The translations under genes and the position numbers were made by a program. Below the pieces are notes generated by a model that did no database searches, had not been told where the DNA came from, and saw only the letters and a list, made by a program, of their open reading frames with translations. A DNA stretch of 64,000 nucleotides from Calliopsis andreniformis (Eukaryota > Arthropoda > Insecta > Hymenoptera > Andrenidae), in the NCBI RefSeq assembly GCF_051401765.1, contig NW_027480422.1, forward strand, positions 18,122,001-18,186,000, written 5' to 3'. Numbering within the stretch: position 1 is the first letter of the stretch; each line of letters starts with the position of its first letter. Positions 12,444-25,385 of the stretch are shown in pieces.

Positions 12444-14269
12444 TAGGCTTCACCCTAGGGCGTTGCTCCACCTGACCGAATAGTTAGGGCCCAGGAAGTC
12501 AACGCCAGAAGCATAAAATACAATATAAATACAACAGTTTTTCCATTGTATAACAGGAATAATTGCAACCAGTGTGAAAGGTATGGTCATTTCTACGTTC
12601 CGGGCAACCTAGGCTTCACTCTAGGGCGTTGCTCCACTACATCGAATAGCTGCGGCCTTAGAAGTCAACGCCAGAAGCATAAAATACAATATAAATACAA
12701 CAGTTTATCAATCGTATAACAGGAATAATTGCAAACACTGTGAAAAATATGGTCATTTCTACGTTGCCGCCATCCTAGGCATCACTCTAGGGCATTGCTC
12801 CACCACATCGAATAGCTACGGCCCTAGAAGACAACGCCATAACTATAAAATACAATATAAATACAACAGTCTATGCATCGTATAAAACGAATAATTGCAA
12901 CCAGTCTGTTAGTTATGGTCATTTCTACGTTCCGGGCAACCTAGACTTCACCCTAGGGCGTTTCTCCACCAGATCGAATAGTTAGGGCCTAAGAAGTCAA
13001 TGCCAGAAGCATAAAATACAATATAAATACAACAGTTTTTCAATCGTATAACAGGAATAATTGCAAACTGTGTGAAAAATATGGTCATTTCTACGTTGCG
13101 GGCATCCTAGGCATCACTCTAGGGCATTGCTCCACCACATCGAATAGCTACGGCCTTAGAAGTCAACGCCATAACTATAAAAAACAATATAAATACAACA
13201 GTTTTTCCATTGTATAAAATGAATAATTGCAAACAGTGTGGAGGTAATTGTCATTTCTACCTTCCGGGCAACCTAGGCTTCACTCTAGGGCGTTCCTCCA
13301 CCACATCGAATAGCTACGCCCTTAGAAGTCAACGCCTGAAACATAAAATATAATATAAGTACAACAGTTTTTCCATCGTATAGCAGGAATAATTGCAACC
13401 AGTGTGAAAGACATGGTCATGTCTACGTTCCGGGCAACCTAGGCTTCACTCTAGGGCGTTGCTCCACCACAACGAATGGCTACGGCCTTAGGAGTCAACG
13501 CCAGACGCATAAAATACAAAATAAATACAACAGTTTTTCCATCGTATAACAAGAATAATTGCAACCAGTGTGAAAAATATGGTCATTTCTACGTTGCGGG
13601 CATCCTAGGCTTCACTCTAGGGCGTTGCACCACCAGTTCGAATAGTTAGGGCCTTAGAAGTCAACGCCCGAAGCATAAAATACAAAATAAATAGAACAGT
13701 TTTTCCATTGTATAAAACGAATAATTGAAACCAGTTTGAAAGTTATGGTCATTCCTACGTTCCGCGCAACCTAGGCTTCACCCCTGGGCGTTGCTCCACC
13801 AGATCCAATAGTTAGGACCTAAGAAATCAGCGCCAGAAGCATAAAATACAAAATAGATACAACAGCTTTTCCATCGTATATAATGTATATTTGCAAACAG
13901 TGTGAAGGCAATGGCCATTTCTACGTTCCGGGCAACCTAGGCTTCACCATAGGGCGTTGCTCCACCTGATCGAATTGTTAGGGCCTAAGAAGTCAACGCC
14001 AGCAGCATAAAATACGATATATGTGCAACAGTTTTACCGTCGTATAAAATGAATAATCGCAAACAGTGTGAAGGTAATGGTCATTTCTACATTCCGGGGA
14101 ACCTAGGCTTCACTCTAGGGCGTTGCTGAACCAGATCGAATAGTTGGGGCCTTAGAAGTCAACGCCCGAAGCATAAAGTACAAAATAAATAGAACGGTTT
14201 TTCCATTGTATAAAACGAACAATTGAAACCAGTGTGAAAGTTATGGTCATTTCTACATTTCGCGCAACC
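12444..14269. repeat. Heterogeneous spacer between copies of block C
   Basis: These are divergent monomers. A small 332-base repeat is visible: the TGTGAAAAATATGG and GGCATCACTCTAGGGCATTG combination occurs near 12,740 and again near 13,070. The ATAACTATAAAA class is present here and is then not seen again until about 38.7 kb. Confidence 0.6.
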
Positions 14270-16591
14270 TAGGCTTCATCCCTGGGCGTTGCTCCACCAG
14301 ATCGAATAGTTAGGGCCTAAGAAGTCAATGCTAGAAGCATAAAATACGATATATGTACAACAGTTTTTCCATCGCATAAAATGTGTAATTGCAACCAGTG
14401 TGAAAGTAACAGACATTTCTACGTTCCGGGCATCCTAGACTTAACACTGAGGCATTGCACCACCAGATCGAATACATAGGGCCTTAGAAGTCAACGCCAG
14501 AAGCATAAAGTGCATTAAAAATCCAACAGTTTGTCCATCGTATAACAGGAATAATTGCCACCAGTGTGAAAGTGATGGTCATTTCTGCATTCCGGGCAAC
14601 CTAGGCTTCACTCTAGGGCGTTGTTCCTCCAGATAGAATAGTTAGGGCCCAGGAAGTCAACGCCAGAAGCATAAAATACAGTACAAATACAACAGTTTTT
14701 CCATGGTATACAGGAATAATTGCAACCAGTGTGAAAGGTATGGTCATTTCTACGTTCCGGGCAACCTAGGCTTCACACTAGGGCGTTGCTCCACCACATC
14801 GAATAGCTGCGGCCTTAGAAGTCAACGCCAGAAGCATAAAATACAATATAAATACAACAGTTTTTCAATCGTATAACAGGAATAATTGCAACCAGTGTGA
14901 AAGACATGGTCATTTCTACGTTCCGGGCAACCTAGGCTTCACTCTAGGGCGTTGCTCCACCACATCGAATAGCTACGGCCTTAGGAGTCAACGCCAGAGG
15001 CATAAAATACAAAATAAATACAACAGTTTTTCCATCGTATAACAAGAATAATTGCAACCAGTGTGAAAGTGATGGTCATTTCTACGTTCCGCGCAACCTA
15101 GGCTTCACCCTAGGGCGTTGCTCCACCTGATCGAATAGTTAGGGCCTAAGAAGTCAACGCCAGAAGCATAAAATACGACATATGTACAACAGTTTTTCCA
15201 TCGTATAAAACGGATAATTGCAACCAGTGTGAAAGTAATAGACATTTCTACGTTGCGGGCATCCTAGACTTAACTCTGAGGCATTGCTACACCAGATCGA
15301 AAACATAAGGCCTTAGAAGTCAACGCCAGAAGCATAAAATACAAAACCAATACAACCGTTTTACCATCGTATAAAATGAATAATCGCAAACAGTGTGAAG
15401 GTAATGGTCATTTCTACGTTCCGGGCAACCTAGGCTTCACTCTAGGGCGTTGATCCACCAGATCGATAGTTAGGGCCATAGAAGTCAACGCCCGAAGCAT
15501 AAAATACAAAATAAATAGAACAGTTTTTCCATTGTGTAAATCGAATAATTGAGACCAGTGTGAAAGTTATGGTCATTTCTACGTTCCGGGCAACCTAGGC
15601 TTCACTACAGGGCGGTACTCCACCAGATCGAATAGTTAGGGCCTAAGAATTCAACGCCAGATGCATAAAATACAATATAAATACAACAGTTTTTCCCTTG
15701 TATAACAGGAATAATTGCAACCAGTGTGAAAGCTATGGTCATTTCTACGTTCCGGGCAACCTAGGCTACCCTCTAGGGCGTTGCTCCACCAGATCAAATA
15801 GTTAGGGCCTAAGAAGTCAACGCCAGAAGCATAAAATACAATATAAATACAACAGCTTTTCCATCGTATATAATGTACATTTGCAAACAGAGTGAAAGTA
15901 ATGGTCATTTCTACGTTTCGGGCGGCCTAGGCTCCACTCTAGGGCGTTGCTCCACCAGATGGAATAGCTAGGGCCTTAGAAGTCAATGCCAGAAGCATAA
16001 AATACAAAATAAATACAACAGTTTTTCCATTGTATAACAAGAATAATTGAAACCAGTGTGAAAGTTATGGTCATTTCTACGTTCCGGGCAACCTAGGCTT
16101 CACTACAGGGCGGTGCTCCACCAGATCAAATAGTTAGGGCCTAAGATGTCAGCGCCAGAAGTATAAAATACAATATAAATACAACAGCTTTTCCATCGTA
16201 TATCATGTACATTTGCAAACAGTGTGAAAGTAACGGTCATTCTCTACGTTCCGGGCAACCCAGGCTTCACTCTAGGGCGTTGCTCCACCAGATCGAATAG
16301 TTGGGACCTTAGGAGTCAACGGTTGAAGCATAAAATACAAAATAAGTAGAACAGCTTTCCATTGTATAAAACGAATAATTGAAACCAGTGTGAAAGTTAT
16401 GTTCATTTCTACGTTCCGCGCAACCTAGGCTTCACCCTATGGCGTTATTCCACCTGATCGAATAGTTAGGGCCGAAGAAGTCAACGCCTGAAGCATAAAA
16501 TACAAAATAAATACAACAGTTTTTCCATCGTATAAAACGAATAATTGCTACCAGTATGCAAGTTATGGTCATTTCAACGTTACGGGCAATC
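14270..16591. repeat. Duplicated block C, copy 2, 14 monomers
   Basis: This is the partner of 10287-12443. An additional monomer lies around 15,490-15,650 (CGCCCGAAGC with AAATAGAACAG, next to TACAGGGCGGTACTCC). A one-base insertion, TCATTCTCTACG, is private to this copy near 16,235. Confidence 0.75.
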
Positions 16592-18085
16592 TAGGCTTCA
16601 CCCTAGGGCGTTGCTCAACCACATCGAATAGTTAGGGCCTAAGAAGTCAACGCCAGAAACACCAAATACAAAATTAATACAACAGTTTTTCCATCGTATA
16701 AAACGAATAATTGCAACCAGTATGAAAGTTATGGACATTTCTACGTTCCGGGCAACCTAGGCTTCACCCTATGGCGTTGCTCCACCAGATAGAATAGCTA
16801 AGGCCTTAGAAGTCAACGCCCGAAACATAAAATACAATAAAAATACAACAGTTTTTCCATCGTATAACGGGAATAATTGCAACACATGCGAACGTGATGG
16901 TCATTTCCACGTTCCGGGCAACCTAGGCTTCACTCTAGGGCGTTCCTCCACCAGATCCAATAGTTAGGGCCTAAGAAGTCAACGCCAGAAGCATAAAATA
17001 GAATAATAATAGAGCAGTTATTCCATCGTATAACAGGAATAATTACAACCAGTGTGAAAGATATGGTCATTTCTACGTTCCGGGCAACCTAGGCTTCACT
17101 CTAGGGCGTTGGTCCACCACAACCAATAGTTAGGGCTTAAGAAGTAAATGCCAGAAGCACCAAATACAAAATAAATACAACAGTTTTTCCATCGTATATA
17201 ATGTGTATTTGCAAACAGTGTGAAGGTAATGGTCATTTCTACGTTCCCAGCAACCTAGGCTTCACCCTAGGGCGATGCTCCACCAGATCGAATAGCTAGG
17301 GCCTTAGAAGTCAACGCGTGAAGCATAAAATAAAATAAAAATAGAGCAGTTTTACCATCGTATAACTGTCATAATTGCAACCAGTGTGAAAGATATGGTC
17401 ATTTCTACGTTCCGGGCAACCTAGGCTTCACCCTGGGGCGTTGCTCCACCAGATCGAATAGCTAGGGCCTTAGAAGTAAAAGCCCGAAACATAAAATATA
17501 ATAAAAATACAACAGTTTTTCCATCGTATAACGGGAATAATTGCAACAAATGTGAACGTGATGGTCATTTCCACGTTCCGGGCAACCTAGGCTTCACTCT
17601 AGGGTGTTCCTCCACCAGATCCAATAGATAGGGCCTAAGAAGTTAACGACAGAAGCATAAAATACAATAAAGGTACAACAGCTTTTCCATCGCATAACAG
17701 GAATAATTGCAACCAGAGTGAAGGTGATGGTCATTTCTACGTTCCGGGCAACCTAGGCTTCACCCTAGGGCGTTGGTCCACCAGATCCAATAGTTAGGGC
17801 CTAAGAAGTCAACGCCAGAAGCATAAAGTACAACAGAAATCCAACAGTTTGTCCATTGTGTAGAAGGAATAATAGCAACCAGTGTGAAGGTAATGGTCAT
17901 ATCTACGTTACGGGCAACCTAGGCTTCACCCTAGGGCGTTGCTCCAACAGATCCAATAGTGAGGACATAAGAAGTCAACGCCAGAAGCATAAAATACAAA
18001 ATAGATACAACAGTTTTTCCATCATATAACAGGAATAATTGCAACCAGAGTGAAGGTGATCCTCATTTCTATGTTCCGGGCAACC
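16592..18085. repeat. Heterogeneous monomers with a spaced pair
   Basis: Two very similar monomers with CGCCCGAAACATAAAATA-type and GGTCATTTCCACG variants lie 664 bases (four monomers) apart, near 16,901 and 17,565. Otherwise I saw no longer period. Confidence 0.55.
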
Positions 18086-19412
18086 TAGGCTTCACTCTAG
18101 AGCGTTGCTCCGCAAGATCGAATAGCAAGGGCCTTAGAAGTCAACGCCAGAAGCACAAAATAAAATAAAAATAAAACAGCTATTCCAACGTATAACAGGA
18201 ATAATGACAACCAGTGTGAAAGTAAAGGGCATTTCTACGTTCCGTGCAACCTAGGCTTCACTCTAGGGCGTTGGACCACCAGGTCGAAAAGTTAGGGCCT
18301 CAGAAAACAACTCCAGACTCATAAAATACAATATAAATACAACAGTTTTTCCACGGTATAAAACGAATAATTGCAACCAGTATGAAAAATACGGCCATTT
18401 CTACGTTCCGGGCAACCTAGGCTTCACCCTAGGGCGTTGCTCCACCAGATCGAATAGCTAGGGACTTAGAAGTCAACGCCAGAAGCATAAAATACAATAA
18501 AAATACAACAGTTTTCCCATCGTATAAAAGGAATAATTGCAACCAGTGTGAAAGTAATGGTCATTTCTACGTTCCCAGCAACCTAGGCTTCACTCTAGGG
18601 CGTTGTTCCTCCAGATCGAATAGCTAGGGCCTAAGAAGTCTACAGCAGAAGCATAAAATACAATATAAATACAACAGCTTTTCCATCGTATAAGACGAAT
18701 AATTGCAATCCGTATGAAAATTATGGTCATTGCTACGTTCCGCGCAACCTAGGCTTCACCCTAGGTCGTTGCTCCACCAGATCCAATAGTTAGGACATAA
18801 GAAGTCAACGCCAGAAGCATAAAATACAAAATAGATACAACAGATTTTCCATCATATAACAGGAATAATTGCAACCAGTGTGAAAGTGATGGTCATTTCT
18901 ACGTTCCGGGCAACCTAGGCTTCAGTCTAGGGCGTTGCACCACCAGATCGAATAGCTAGGGCCTTAGAAGTCATCGCCAGAAGCATAAAGTAAAATATAA
19001 ATACAACAGTTATTCCTTCGTATAACAGGAATAATTACAACCAGTGTGAAAGTAATGCGCATTTCTACGTTCCGTGCAACCTAGGCTTCACTCTAGGGCG
19101 TTGCTCCACCAGATCCAATAGTTAGGACCTAAGAAGTCAACGCCAGAAGCATAAAATACAAAATAGATACAACAGTTTTTCCATCATATAACAGGAATAA
19201 TTGCAACTAGTGTGAAAGTGATGGTCATTTCTACGTTCCTGGCAACTTAGGCTTCACACTAGGGCGTTGTTCCTCCAGATCGAATAGCTGGGCCTAAGAA
19301 GTCTACAGCAGAAGCATAAAGTATAATGTAAATACAACAGTTTTTCCATCGTATAACAGGAATAATTGCAACCAGTATGAAAGTGATGGTCATTTCTAAG
19401 TTCCGGGCAACC
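18086..19412. repeat. Seven-to-eight-monomer cassette K, copy 1
   Basis: Monomer starts 18584, 18750, 18916, 19082 and 19248 match 41155, 41321, 41487, 41653 and 41819, and also 46633, 46799, 46965, 47131 and 47297. Diagnostic variants in order are AACAGTTTTCCCATCG, GTTGTTCCTCC with GTCTACAGCAG, ACCCTAGGTCG with TTAGGACATAAG, GAAGTCATCGCC, and TTCCTGGCAACTTAGG. The last monomer lost one base (GAATAGCTGGGCC), which the other two copies retain. Confidence 0.75.
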
Positions 19413-21403
19413 TATGCTTCACTCTAGAGCGTTGCTCCGCCAGATCGAATAGCTAGGGCCTTAGAAGTCAACGCCAGAAGCATAAAATACAAAATAAATA
19501 CAACAGTTTTTCCATCGTATAACAAGAATAATTGCAACCAGTGTGAGAGTGATGGTCATTTCTACATTCCGGGAAACCTAGGCTTCACTCTAGGGCGTTG
19601 CTCCATCAGATCGAATACATAGTGCCATAGAAGTCAACGCCAGGAGCATAAAGTACATTAAAAATCCAACAGTTTGTCCATCGTATAACAGGAGTAATTG
19701 CCACCAGTGTGAAAGTGATGGTCATTTGTGCATTCCGGGCAACCTAGGCTTCACTCTGGGGCGTTGCTCCACCACATCGGATAGCTGCGGCCTTAGAAGT
19801 CAACGCCAGAAGCATAAAATACAATATAAATACAACAGTTTTTCAATCGTATAACAGGAATAATTGCAAACAGTGTGAAAGATATGGTCATTTCTACGTT
19901 CCGTGCAACCTAGGCTTCACTCTAGGGCGTTGGTCCACCAGGCCGAATAGTTAGGACCTTAGAAAACAACTCCAGACTCATAAAATACAATATAAATACA
20001 ACAGTGTTTCCACGGTAAAAACGAATAATTGCAACCAGTATGAAAGTTATGGACATTTCTACGTCCCGGGCAACCTCGGCTTCACCCTAGGGCGTTGCTC
20101 CACCAGATCCAATAGTTAGGACATAAGAAGTCAACGCCAGAAGTATAAAATACAAAATAGATACAACAGATTTTCCAGCATATAACAGGAATAATTGCAA
20201 CCAGTGTGAAAGTGATGGTCATTTCTACGTTCCCAGCAACCTAGGCTTCACTCTAGGGCGTTGTTCCTCCAGATCGAATAGCTAGGGCCTAAGAAGTCTA
20301 CAGCAGAAGCATAAAATACAATGTAAATACAACAGTTTTTCCATCGTATAACAAGAATAATTGCAACCAGTGTGAGAGTGATGGTCATTTCTACATTCCG
20401 GGAAACCTAGGCTTCACTCTTGGGCGTTGCTCCACCAGATCGAATACATAGTGCCATTGAAGTCAACGTCAGAAGCATAAAGTACATTAGAAATCCAACA
20501 GTTTGTCCATCGTATAACAGGAGTAATTGCCACCAGTGTGAAGGTGATGGTCATTTCTGCATTCCGGGCAACCTAGGCTTCACTCTAGGGCCTTGCCCCT
20601 CCAGATAGAATAGTTTGGGCCCAGGAAGTCAACGCCAGAAGCATAAAATAAAATATAAATACAACACTTTTTCCCTTGTATAACAGGAATAATTGCAACC
20701 AGTGTGAAAGGTATGGTCATTTCTACGTTCCGGGCAACCTAGGCTTCACTCTAGGGCGTTGCTCCACCACATCGGATAGCTGCGGCCTTAGAAGTCAACG
20801 CCAGAAGCACAAAATAAAATAAAAATACAACAGTTTTTCCATCGTATAACAGGAATAATTGCAACCAGTGTGAAAGTGATGGTCATTTCTACGTTCCGGG
20901 CAACCTAGGCTTCAGTCTAGGGCGTGGTACCCCCATATCGAATAGTTAGGTCCTAAGAAGTCAACGCTAGAAGCATAAAATACGATATATGTATAATAGC
21001 TTTTCCATCGTATCAAACGCATAAGTGCAACCAGTGTGAAAGCAATGGCCATTTCTACGTTCCGGGCATCCTAGACTTAACTCTAGGGCATTGCTCTACC
21101 AGATCGAATAGCTACGGCCTTAGAAGTCAACGCCCGAAGCATAAAATACAATAAAAATACAACAGTTTTTCCAACGTATAACAGGAATAACAGCAACCAG
21201 AGTGAAGGTGATGGTCACTTCTACGTTCCCAGCAACCTAGGCTTCACTCTAGGGCGTTCTTCCTCCAGATCGAATAGCTAGGGCCTAAGAAGTCTACAGC
21301 AGAAGCATAAAATACAATATAAATACAACAGTTTTTCCATCGTATAACAGGAATAATTGCAACCAGAGTGAAGGTGTTGGTCATTTCTAAGTTCCGGGCA
21401 ACC
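19413..21403. repeat. 12-monomer HOR, copy 1 (1,991 bp)
   Basis: Twelve monomers start at 19413, 19579, 19745, 19911, 20076, 20242, 20408, 20574, 20740, 20906, 21072 and 21238. The same order restarts at 21404. The length is one base short of 12 x 166 because a private deletion (ACGGTAAAAACG) occurs in both copies. The first monomer is a hybrid of types l and n. The monomer at 20740 is an a/l hybrid. Confidence 0.8.
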
Positions 21404-22830
21404 TATGCTTCACTCTAGAGCGTTGCTCCGCCAGATCGAATAGCTAGGGCCTTAGAAGTCAACGCCAGAAGCATAAAATACAAAATAAATACAACAGTTT
21501 TTCCATCGTATAACAAGAATAATTGCAACCAGTGTGAGAGTGATGGTCATTTCTACATTCCGGGAAACCTAGGCTTCACTCTAGGGCGTTGCTCCATCAG
21601 ATCGAATACATAGTGCCATAGAAGTCAACGCCAGGAGCATAAAGTACATTAAAAATCCAACAGTTTGTCCATCGTATAACAGGAGTAATTGCCACCAGTG
21701 TGAAAGTGATGGTCATTTGTGCATTCCGGGCAACCTAGGCTTCACTCTAGGGCGTTGCTCCACCACATCGGATAGCTGCGGCCTTAGAAGTCAACGCCAG
21801 AAGCATAAAATACAATATAAATACAACAGTTTTTCAATCGTATAACAGGAATAATTGCAAACAGTGTGAAAGATATGGTCATTTCTACGTTCCGTGCAAC
21901 CTAGGCTTCACTCTAGGGCGTTGGTCCACCAGGCCGAATAGTTAGGACCTTAGAAAACAACTCCAGACTCATAAAATACAATATAAATACAACAGTGTTT
22001 CCACGGTAAAAACGAATAATTGCAACCAGTATGAAAGTTATGGACATTTCTACGTCCCGGGCAACCTCGGCTTCACCCTAGGGCGTTGCTCCACCAGATC
22101 CAATAGTTAGGACATAAGAAGTCAACGCCAGAAGTATAAAATACAAAATAGATACAACAGATTTTCCAGCATATAACAGGAATAATTGCAACCAGTGTGA
22201 AAGTGATGGTCATTTCTACGTTCCCAGCAACCTAGGCTTCACTCTAGGGCGTTGTTCCTCCAGATCGAATAGCTAGGGCCTAAGAAGTCTACAGCAGAAG
22301 CATAAAATACAATGTAAATACAACAGTTTTTCCATCGTATAACAAGAATAATTGCAACCAGTGTGAGAGTGATGGTCATTTCTACATTCCGGGAAACCTA
22401 GGCTTCACTCTTGGGCGTTGCTCCACCAGATCGAATACATAGTGCCATTGAAGTCAACGTCAGAAGCATAAAGTACATTAGAAATCCAACAGTTTGTCCA
22501 TCGTATAACAGGAGTAATTGCCACCAGTGTGAAGGTGATGGTCATTTCTGCATTCCGGGCAACCTAGGCTTCACTCTAGGGCCTTGCCCCTCCAGATAGA
22601 ATAGTTTGGGCCCAGGAAGTCAACGCCAGAAGCATAAAATAAAATATAAATACAACACTTTTTCCCTTGTATAACAGGAATAATTGCAACCAGTGTGAAA
22701 GGTATGGTCATTTCTACGTTCCGGGCAACCTAGGCTTCACTCTAGGGCGTTGCTCCACCACATCGGATAGCTGCGGCCTTAGAAGTCAACGCCAGAAGCA
22801 CAAAATAAAATAAAAATGCAACAGTTATTC
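21404..22830. repeat. 12-monomer HOR, copy 2, incomplete
   Basis: It repeats the first eight and a half monomers of the preceding unit at an exact offset of 1,991. It diverges about 100 bases into the monomer at 22731, where copy 1 has ACAGTTTTTCCATCG and this copy has ACAGTTATTCCATCG. Few differences were seen; one is CTCTGGGGCG in copy 1 against CTCTAGGGCG here. Confidence 0.8.
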
Positions 22831-23227
22831 CATCGTATAACAGGAATAGTTACAACCAGTGTGAAAGTAATGGGCATTTCTACGTTCCGTGCAACCTAGG
22901 CTTCACTCTAGGGCGTTGGTCCACCCGGCCGAATAGTTAGGGCCTTAGAAAACAACTCCAGACTCATAAAATACAATATAAATACAACATTTTTCCACGG
23001 TATAAAACGAATAATTGCAACCAGTATGAAAGTTATGGTCATTTCTACGTTACGGGCAACCTAGGCTTCACCCTAGGGCGTTGCTCCACCAAATCGAATA
23101 GTTAGGGCCTAAGAAGTCAACGCCAGAAGCATAAAATACAAAATAAACACAACAGTTTTTCCATCGTATAACAGGAATAATTGCAACCAGTGTGAGAGTG
23201 ATGGTCATTTCTACATTCCGGGAAACC
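22731..23227. repeat. Junction monomers leading into the 15-mer core
   Basis: An a/l hybrid (22731) is followed by type m (22897) and an n-like monomer (23062). This gives the l-m-n-f order that continues into the 15-mer at 23228. Two bases are missing in the m copy (ACATTTTTCCACGG) relative to ACAGTTTTTCCACGG, partly offset elsewhere, so the monomer is 165 bases. Confidence 0.6.
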
Positions 23228-23393
23228 TAGGCTTCACTCTAGGGCGTTGCTCCACCAGATCGAATACATAGTGCCATAGAAGTCAACGCCAGAAGCATAA
23301 AGTACATTAAAAATCCAACAGTTTGTCCATCGTATAACAGGAGTAATTGCCACCAGTGTGAAAGTGATGGTTATTTCTGCATTCCGGGCAACC
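23228..23393. repeat. Monomer type f
   Basis: Diagnostics are CGAATACATAGTGCC, ATTAAAAATCC in place of the TATAAATAC block, and GTTTGTCC. It lacks the TATA-like word. Confidence 0.8.
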
Positions 23394-23559
23394 TAGGCTT
23401 CTCTCTAGGGCGTTGCTCCTCCAGATAGAATAGTTAGGGCCCAGGAAGTCAACGCCAGAAGCATATAATAAAATATAAATACAACAGTTTTTCCCTTGTA
23501 TAACAGGAATAATTGCAACCAGTGTGAAAGGTATGGTCATTTCTACGTTCCGGGCAACC
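23394..23559. repeat. Monomer type g
   Basis: Diagnostics are CTCCTCCAGATAG, GGGCCCAGG, GCATATAATAAAATAT and TTCCCTTGTATAACAG. Confidence 0.8.
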
Positions 23560-23725
23560 TAGGCTTCACTCTAGGGCGTTGCTCCACCACATCGGATAGC
23601 CGCGGCCTTAGTAGTCAACGCCAGAAGCATAAAATACAATATAAATACAACAGTTTTTCAATCGTATAACAGGAATAATTGCAAACAGTGTGGAAGATAT
23701 GGTCATTTCTACGTTGCGGGCATCC
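23560..23725. repeat. Monomer type h
   Basis: Diagnostics are GGATAGCCGCGG, CCTTAGTAG, TTTTTCAATCG and GCGGGCATCC. It is the best phase marker for the 22-mer because it occurs once per unit. Confidence 0.8.
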
Positions 23726-23891
23726 TAGGCTTCACTCTAGGGCATTGCTCCACCACATCGAATAGCTACGGCCTTAGAAGTCAACGCCCGAAGCATAAAA
23801 TGCAATAAAAATACAACAGTTTTTCCATCGTATAACAGGAATAACAGCAACCAGAGTGAAGGTGATGGTCACTTCTAAGTTCCGGGCAACC
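23726..23891. repeat. Monomer type i
   Basis: Diagnostics are GGGCATTGC, CGCCCGAAG, AATGCAATAAAA, AATAACAGCAACC and GGTCACTTC. Confidence 0.8.
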
Positions 23892-24057
23892 TAGGCTTCA
23901 CTCTAGAGCGTTGCACCACCAGATCGAATAGCTAGGGACTTAGAAGTCAACGCCAGAAGCATAAAATACAATAAAAATACAACAGTTTTTAAATCGTATA
24001 AAAGGAATAATTGCAACCAGTGTGAAAGTAATGGTCATTTCTACGTTCCCAGCAACC
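23892..24057. repeat. Monomer type j
   Basis: Diagnostics are AGAGCGTTGCACC, GGGACTTAG, ATAAAAGGAAT and TTCCCAGCAACC. Confidence 0.8.
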
Positions 24058-24223
24058 TAGGCTTCACTCTAGGGCGTTGTTCCTGCAGATCGAATAGCTA
24101 GGGCCTAAGAAGTCTACAGCAGAAGCATAAAATACTATATAAATACAACAGTTTTTCCATCGTATAACAGGAATAATTGCAACCAGAGTGAAGGTGTTGG
24201 TCATTTCTAAGTTCCGGGCAACC
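24058..24223. repeat. Monomer type k
   Basis: Diagnostics are GTTGTTCCTGCAGATCG, GTCTACAGCAG and GAAGGTGTTGG. Confidence 0.8.
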
Positions 24224-24389
24224 TATGCTTCACTCTAGAGCGTTGCTCCTCCAGATCGAATAGCTAGGGCCTTAGAAGTCAACGCCAGAAGCACAAAATA
24301 AAATAAAAATACAACAGTTATTCCATCGTATAACAGGAATAATTACAACCAGTGTGAAAGTAATGGGCATTTCTACGTTCCGTGCAATC
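24224..24389. repeat. Monomer type l
   Basis: Diagnostics are a TATGCTTC start, AGAGCG, GCACAAAATAAAAT, GTTATTCC, AATGGGCATTTC and the end CCGTGCAATC. Confidence 0.8.
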
Positions 24390-24555
24390 TAGGCTTCAGT
24401 CTAGGGCGTTGGTCCACCCGGCCGAATAGTTAGGGCCCTAGAAAACAACTCCAGACTCATAAAATACAATATAAATACAACAGTTTTTCCACGGTATAAA
24501 ACGAATAATTGCAACCAGTATGAAAGTTATGGTCATTTCTACGTTACGGGCAACC
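24390..24555. repeat. Monomer type m
   Basis: Diagnostics are GGTCCACCCGGCC, AAAACAACTCCAGACTC, CCACGGTATAAAACG and GTTACGGGC. Confidence 0.8.
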
Positions 24556-24721
24556 TAGGCTTCACCCTTGGGCGTTGCTCCACCAAATCGAATAGTTAGG
24601 GCCTAAGAAGTCAACGCCAGAAGCATAAAATACAAAATAAATACAACAGCTTTTCCATCGTCTAACAAGAATAATTGCAACCAGTGTGAGAGTGATGGTC
24701 ATTTCTACATTCCGGGAAACC
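24556..24721. repeat. Monomer type n
   Basis: Diagnostics are CACCCTTGGGCG, CCAAATCG, ATCGTCTAACAAG, GTGAGAGTG and the end CCGGGAAACC. It shares its second half with type e, and both are followed by type f. Confidence 0.8.
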
Positions 24722-24887
24722 TAGGCTTCACTCTAGGGCGTTGCTCCACCAGATCGAATACATAGTGCCATAGAAGTCAACGCCAGGAGCATAAAGTACA
24801 TTAAAAATCCAACAGTTTGTCCATCGTATAACAGGAGTAATTGCCACCAGTGTGAAAGTGATGGTCATTTGTGCATTCCGGGCAACC
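24722..24887. repeat. Monomer type f'
   Basis: It is as type f but with CCAGGAGC and CATTTGTGC. It always precedes type a in the full 15-mer order. Confidence 0.8.
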
Positions 24888-25053
24888 TAGGCTTCACTCT
24901 AGGGCGTTGCTCCACCACATCGGATAGCTGCGGCCTTAGAAGTCAACGCCAGAAGCATAAAATACAATATAAATACAACAGTTTTTCAATCGTATAACAG
25001 GAATAATTACAACCAGTGTGAAAGTAATGGGCACTTCTACGTTCCGTGCAATC
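24888..25053. repeat. Monomer type a
   Basis: Diagnostics are GGATAGCTGCGG, TTTTTCAATCG, AATTACAACC and GGGCACTTC. Confidence 0.8.
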
Positions 25054-25219
25054 TAGGCTTCACTGTAGGGCGTTGGTCCACCAGGTCGAATAGATAGGGC
25101 CTTAGAAAACAACTCCAGACGCATAAAATACAATATAAATACAACAGTTTTTCCACGGTATAAAACGAATAATTGCAACCAGTATGAAAGTTATGGTCAT
25201 TTCTACGTTCCGGGCAACC
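25054..25219. repeat. Monomer type b
   Basis: Diagnostics are CACTGTAGGG, GGTCGAATAGATAGG, AAAACAACTCCAGACGC and CCACGG. Confidence 0.8.
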
Positions 25220-25385
25220 TAGGCTTCACCCTAGGGCGTTGCTCCACCAGATCGAATAGTTAGGGCCCAGGAAGTCAACGCCAGAAGCATAAAATACAAT
25301 ATAAATGCAACAGTTTTTCCCTTGCATAACAGGAATAATTGCAACCAGTGTGAAAGGTATGGTCATTTCTACGTTCCGGGCAACA
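25220..25385. repeat. Monomer type c
   Basis: Diagnostics are CACCCTAGGG, GGGCCCAGG, AAATGCAACAG, CCCTTGCATAACAG and the end GGGCAACA. Confidence 0.8.
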
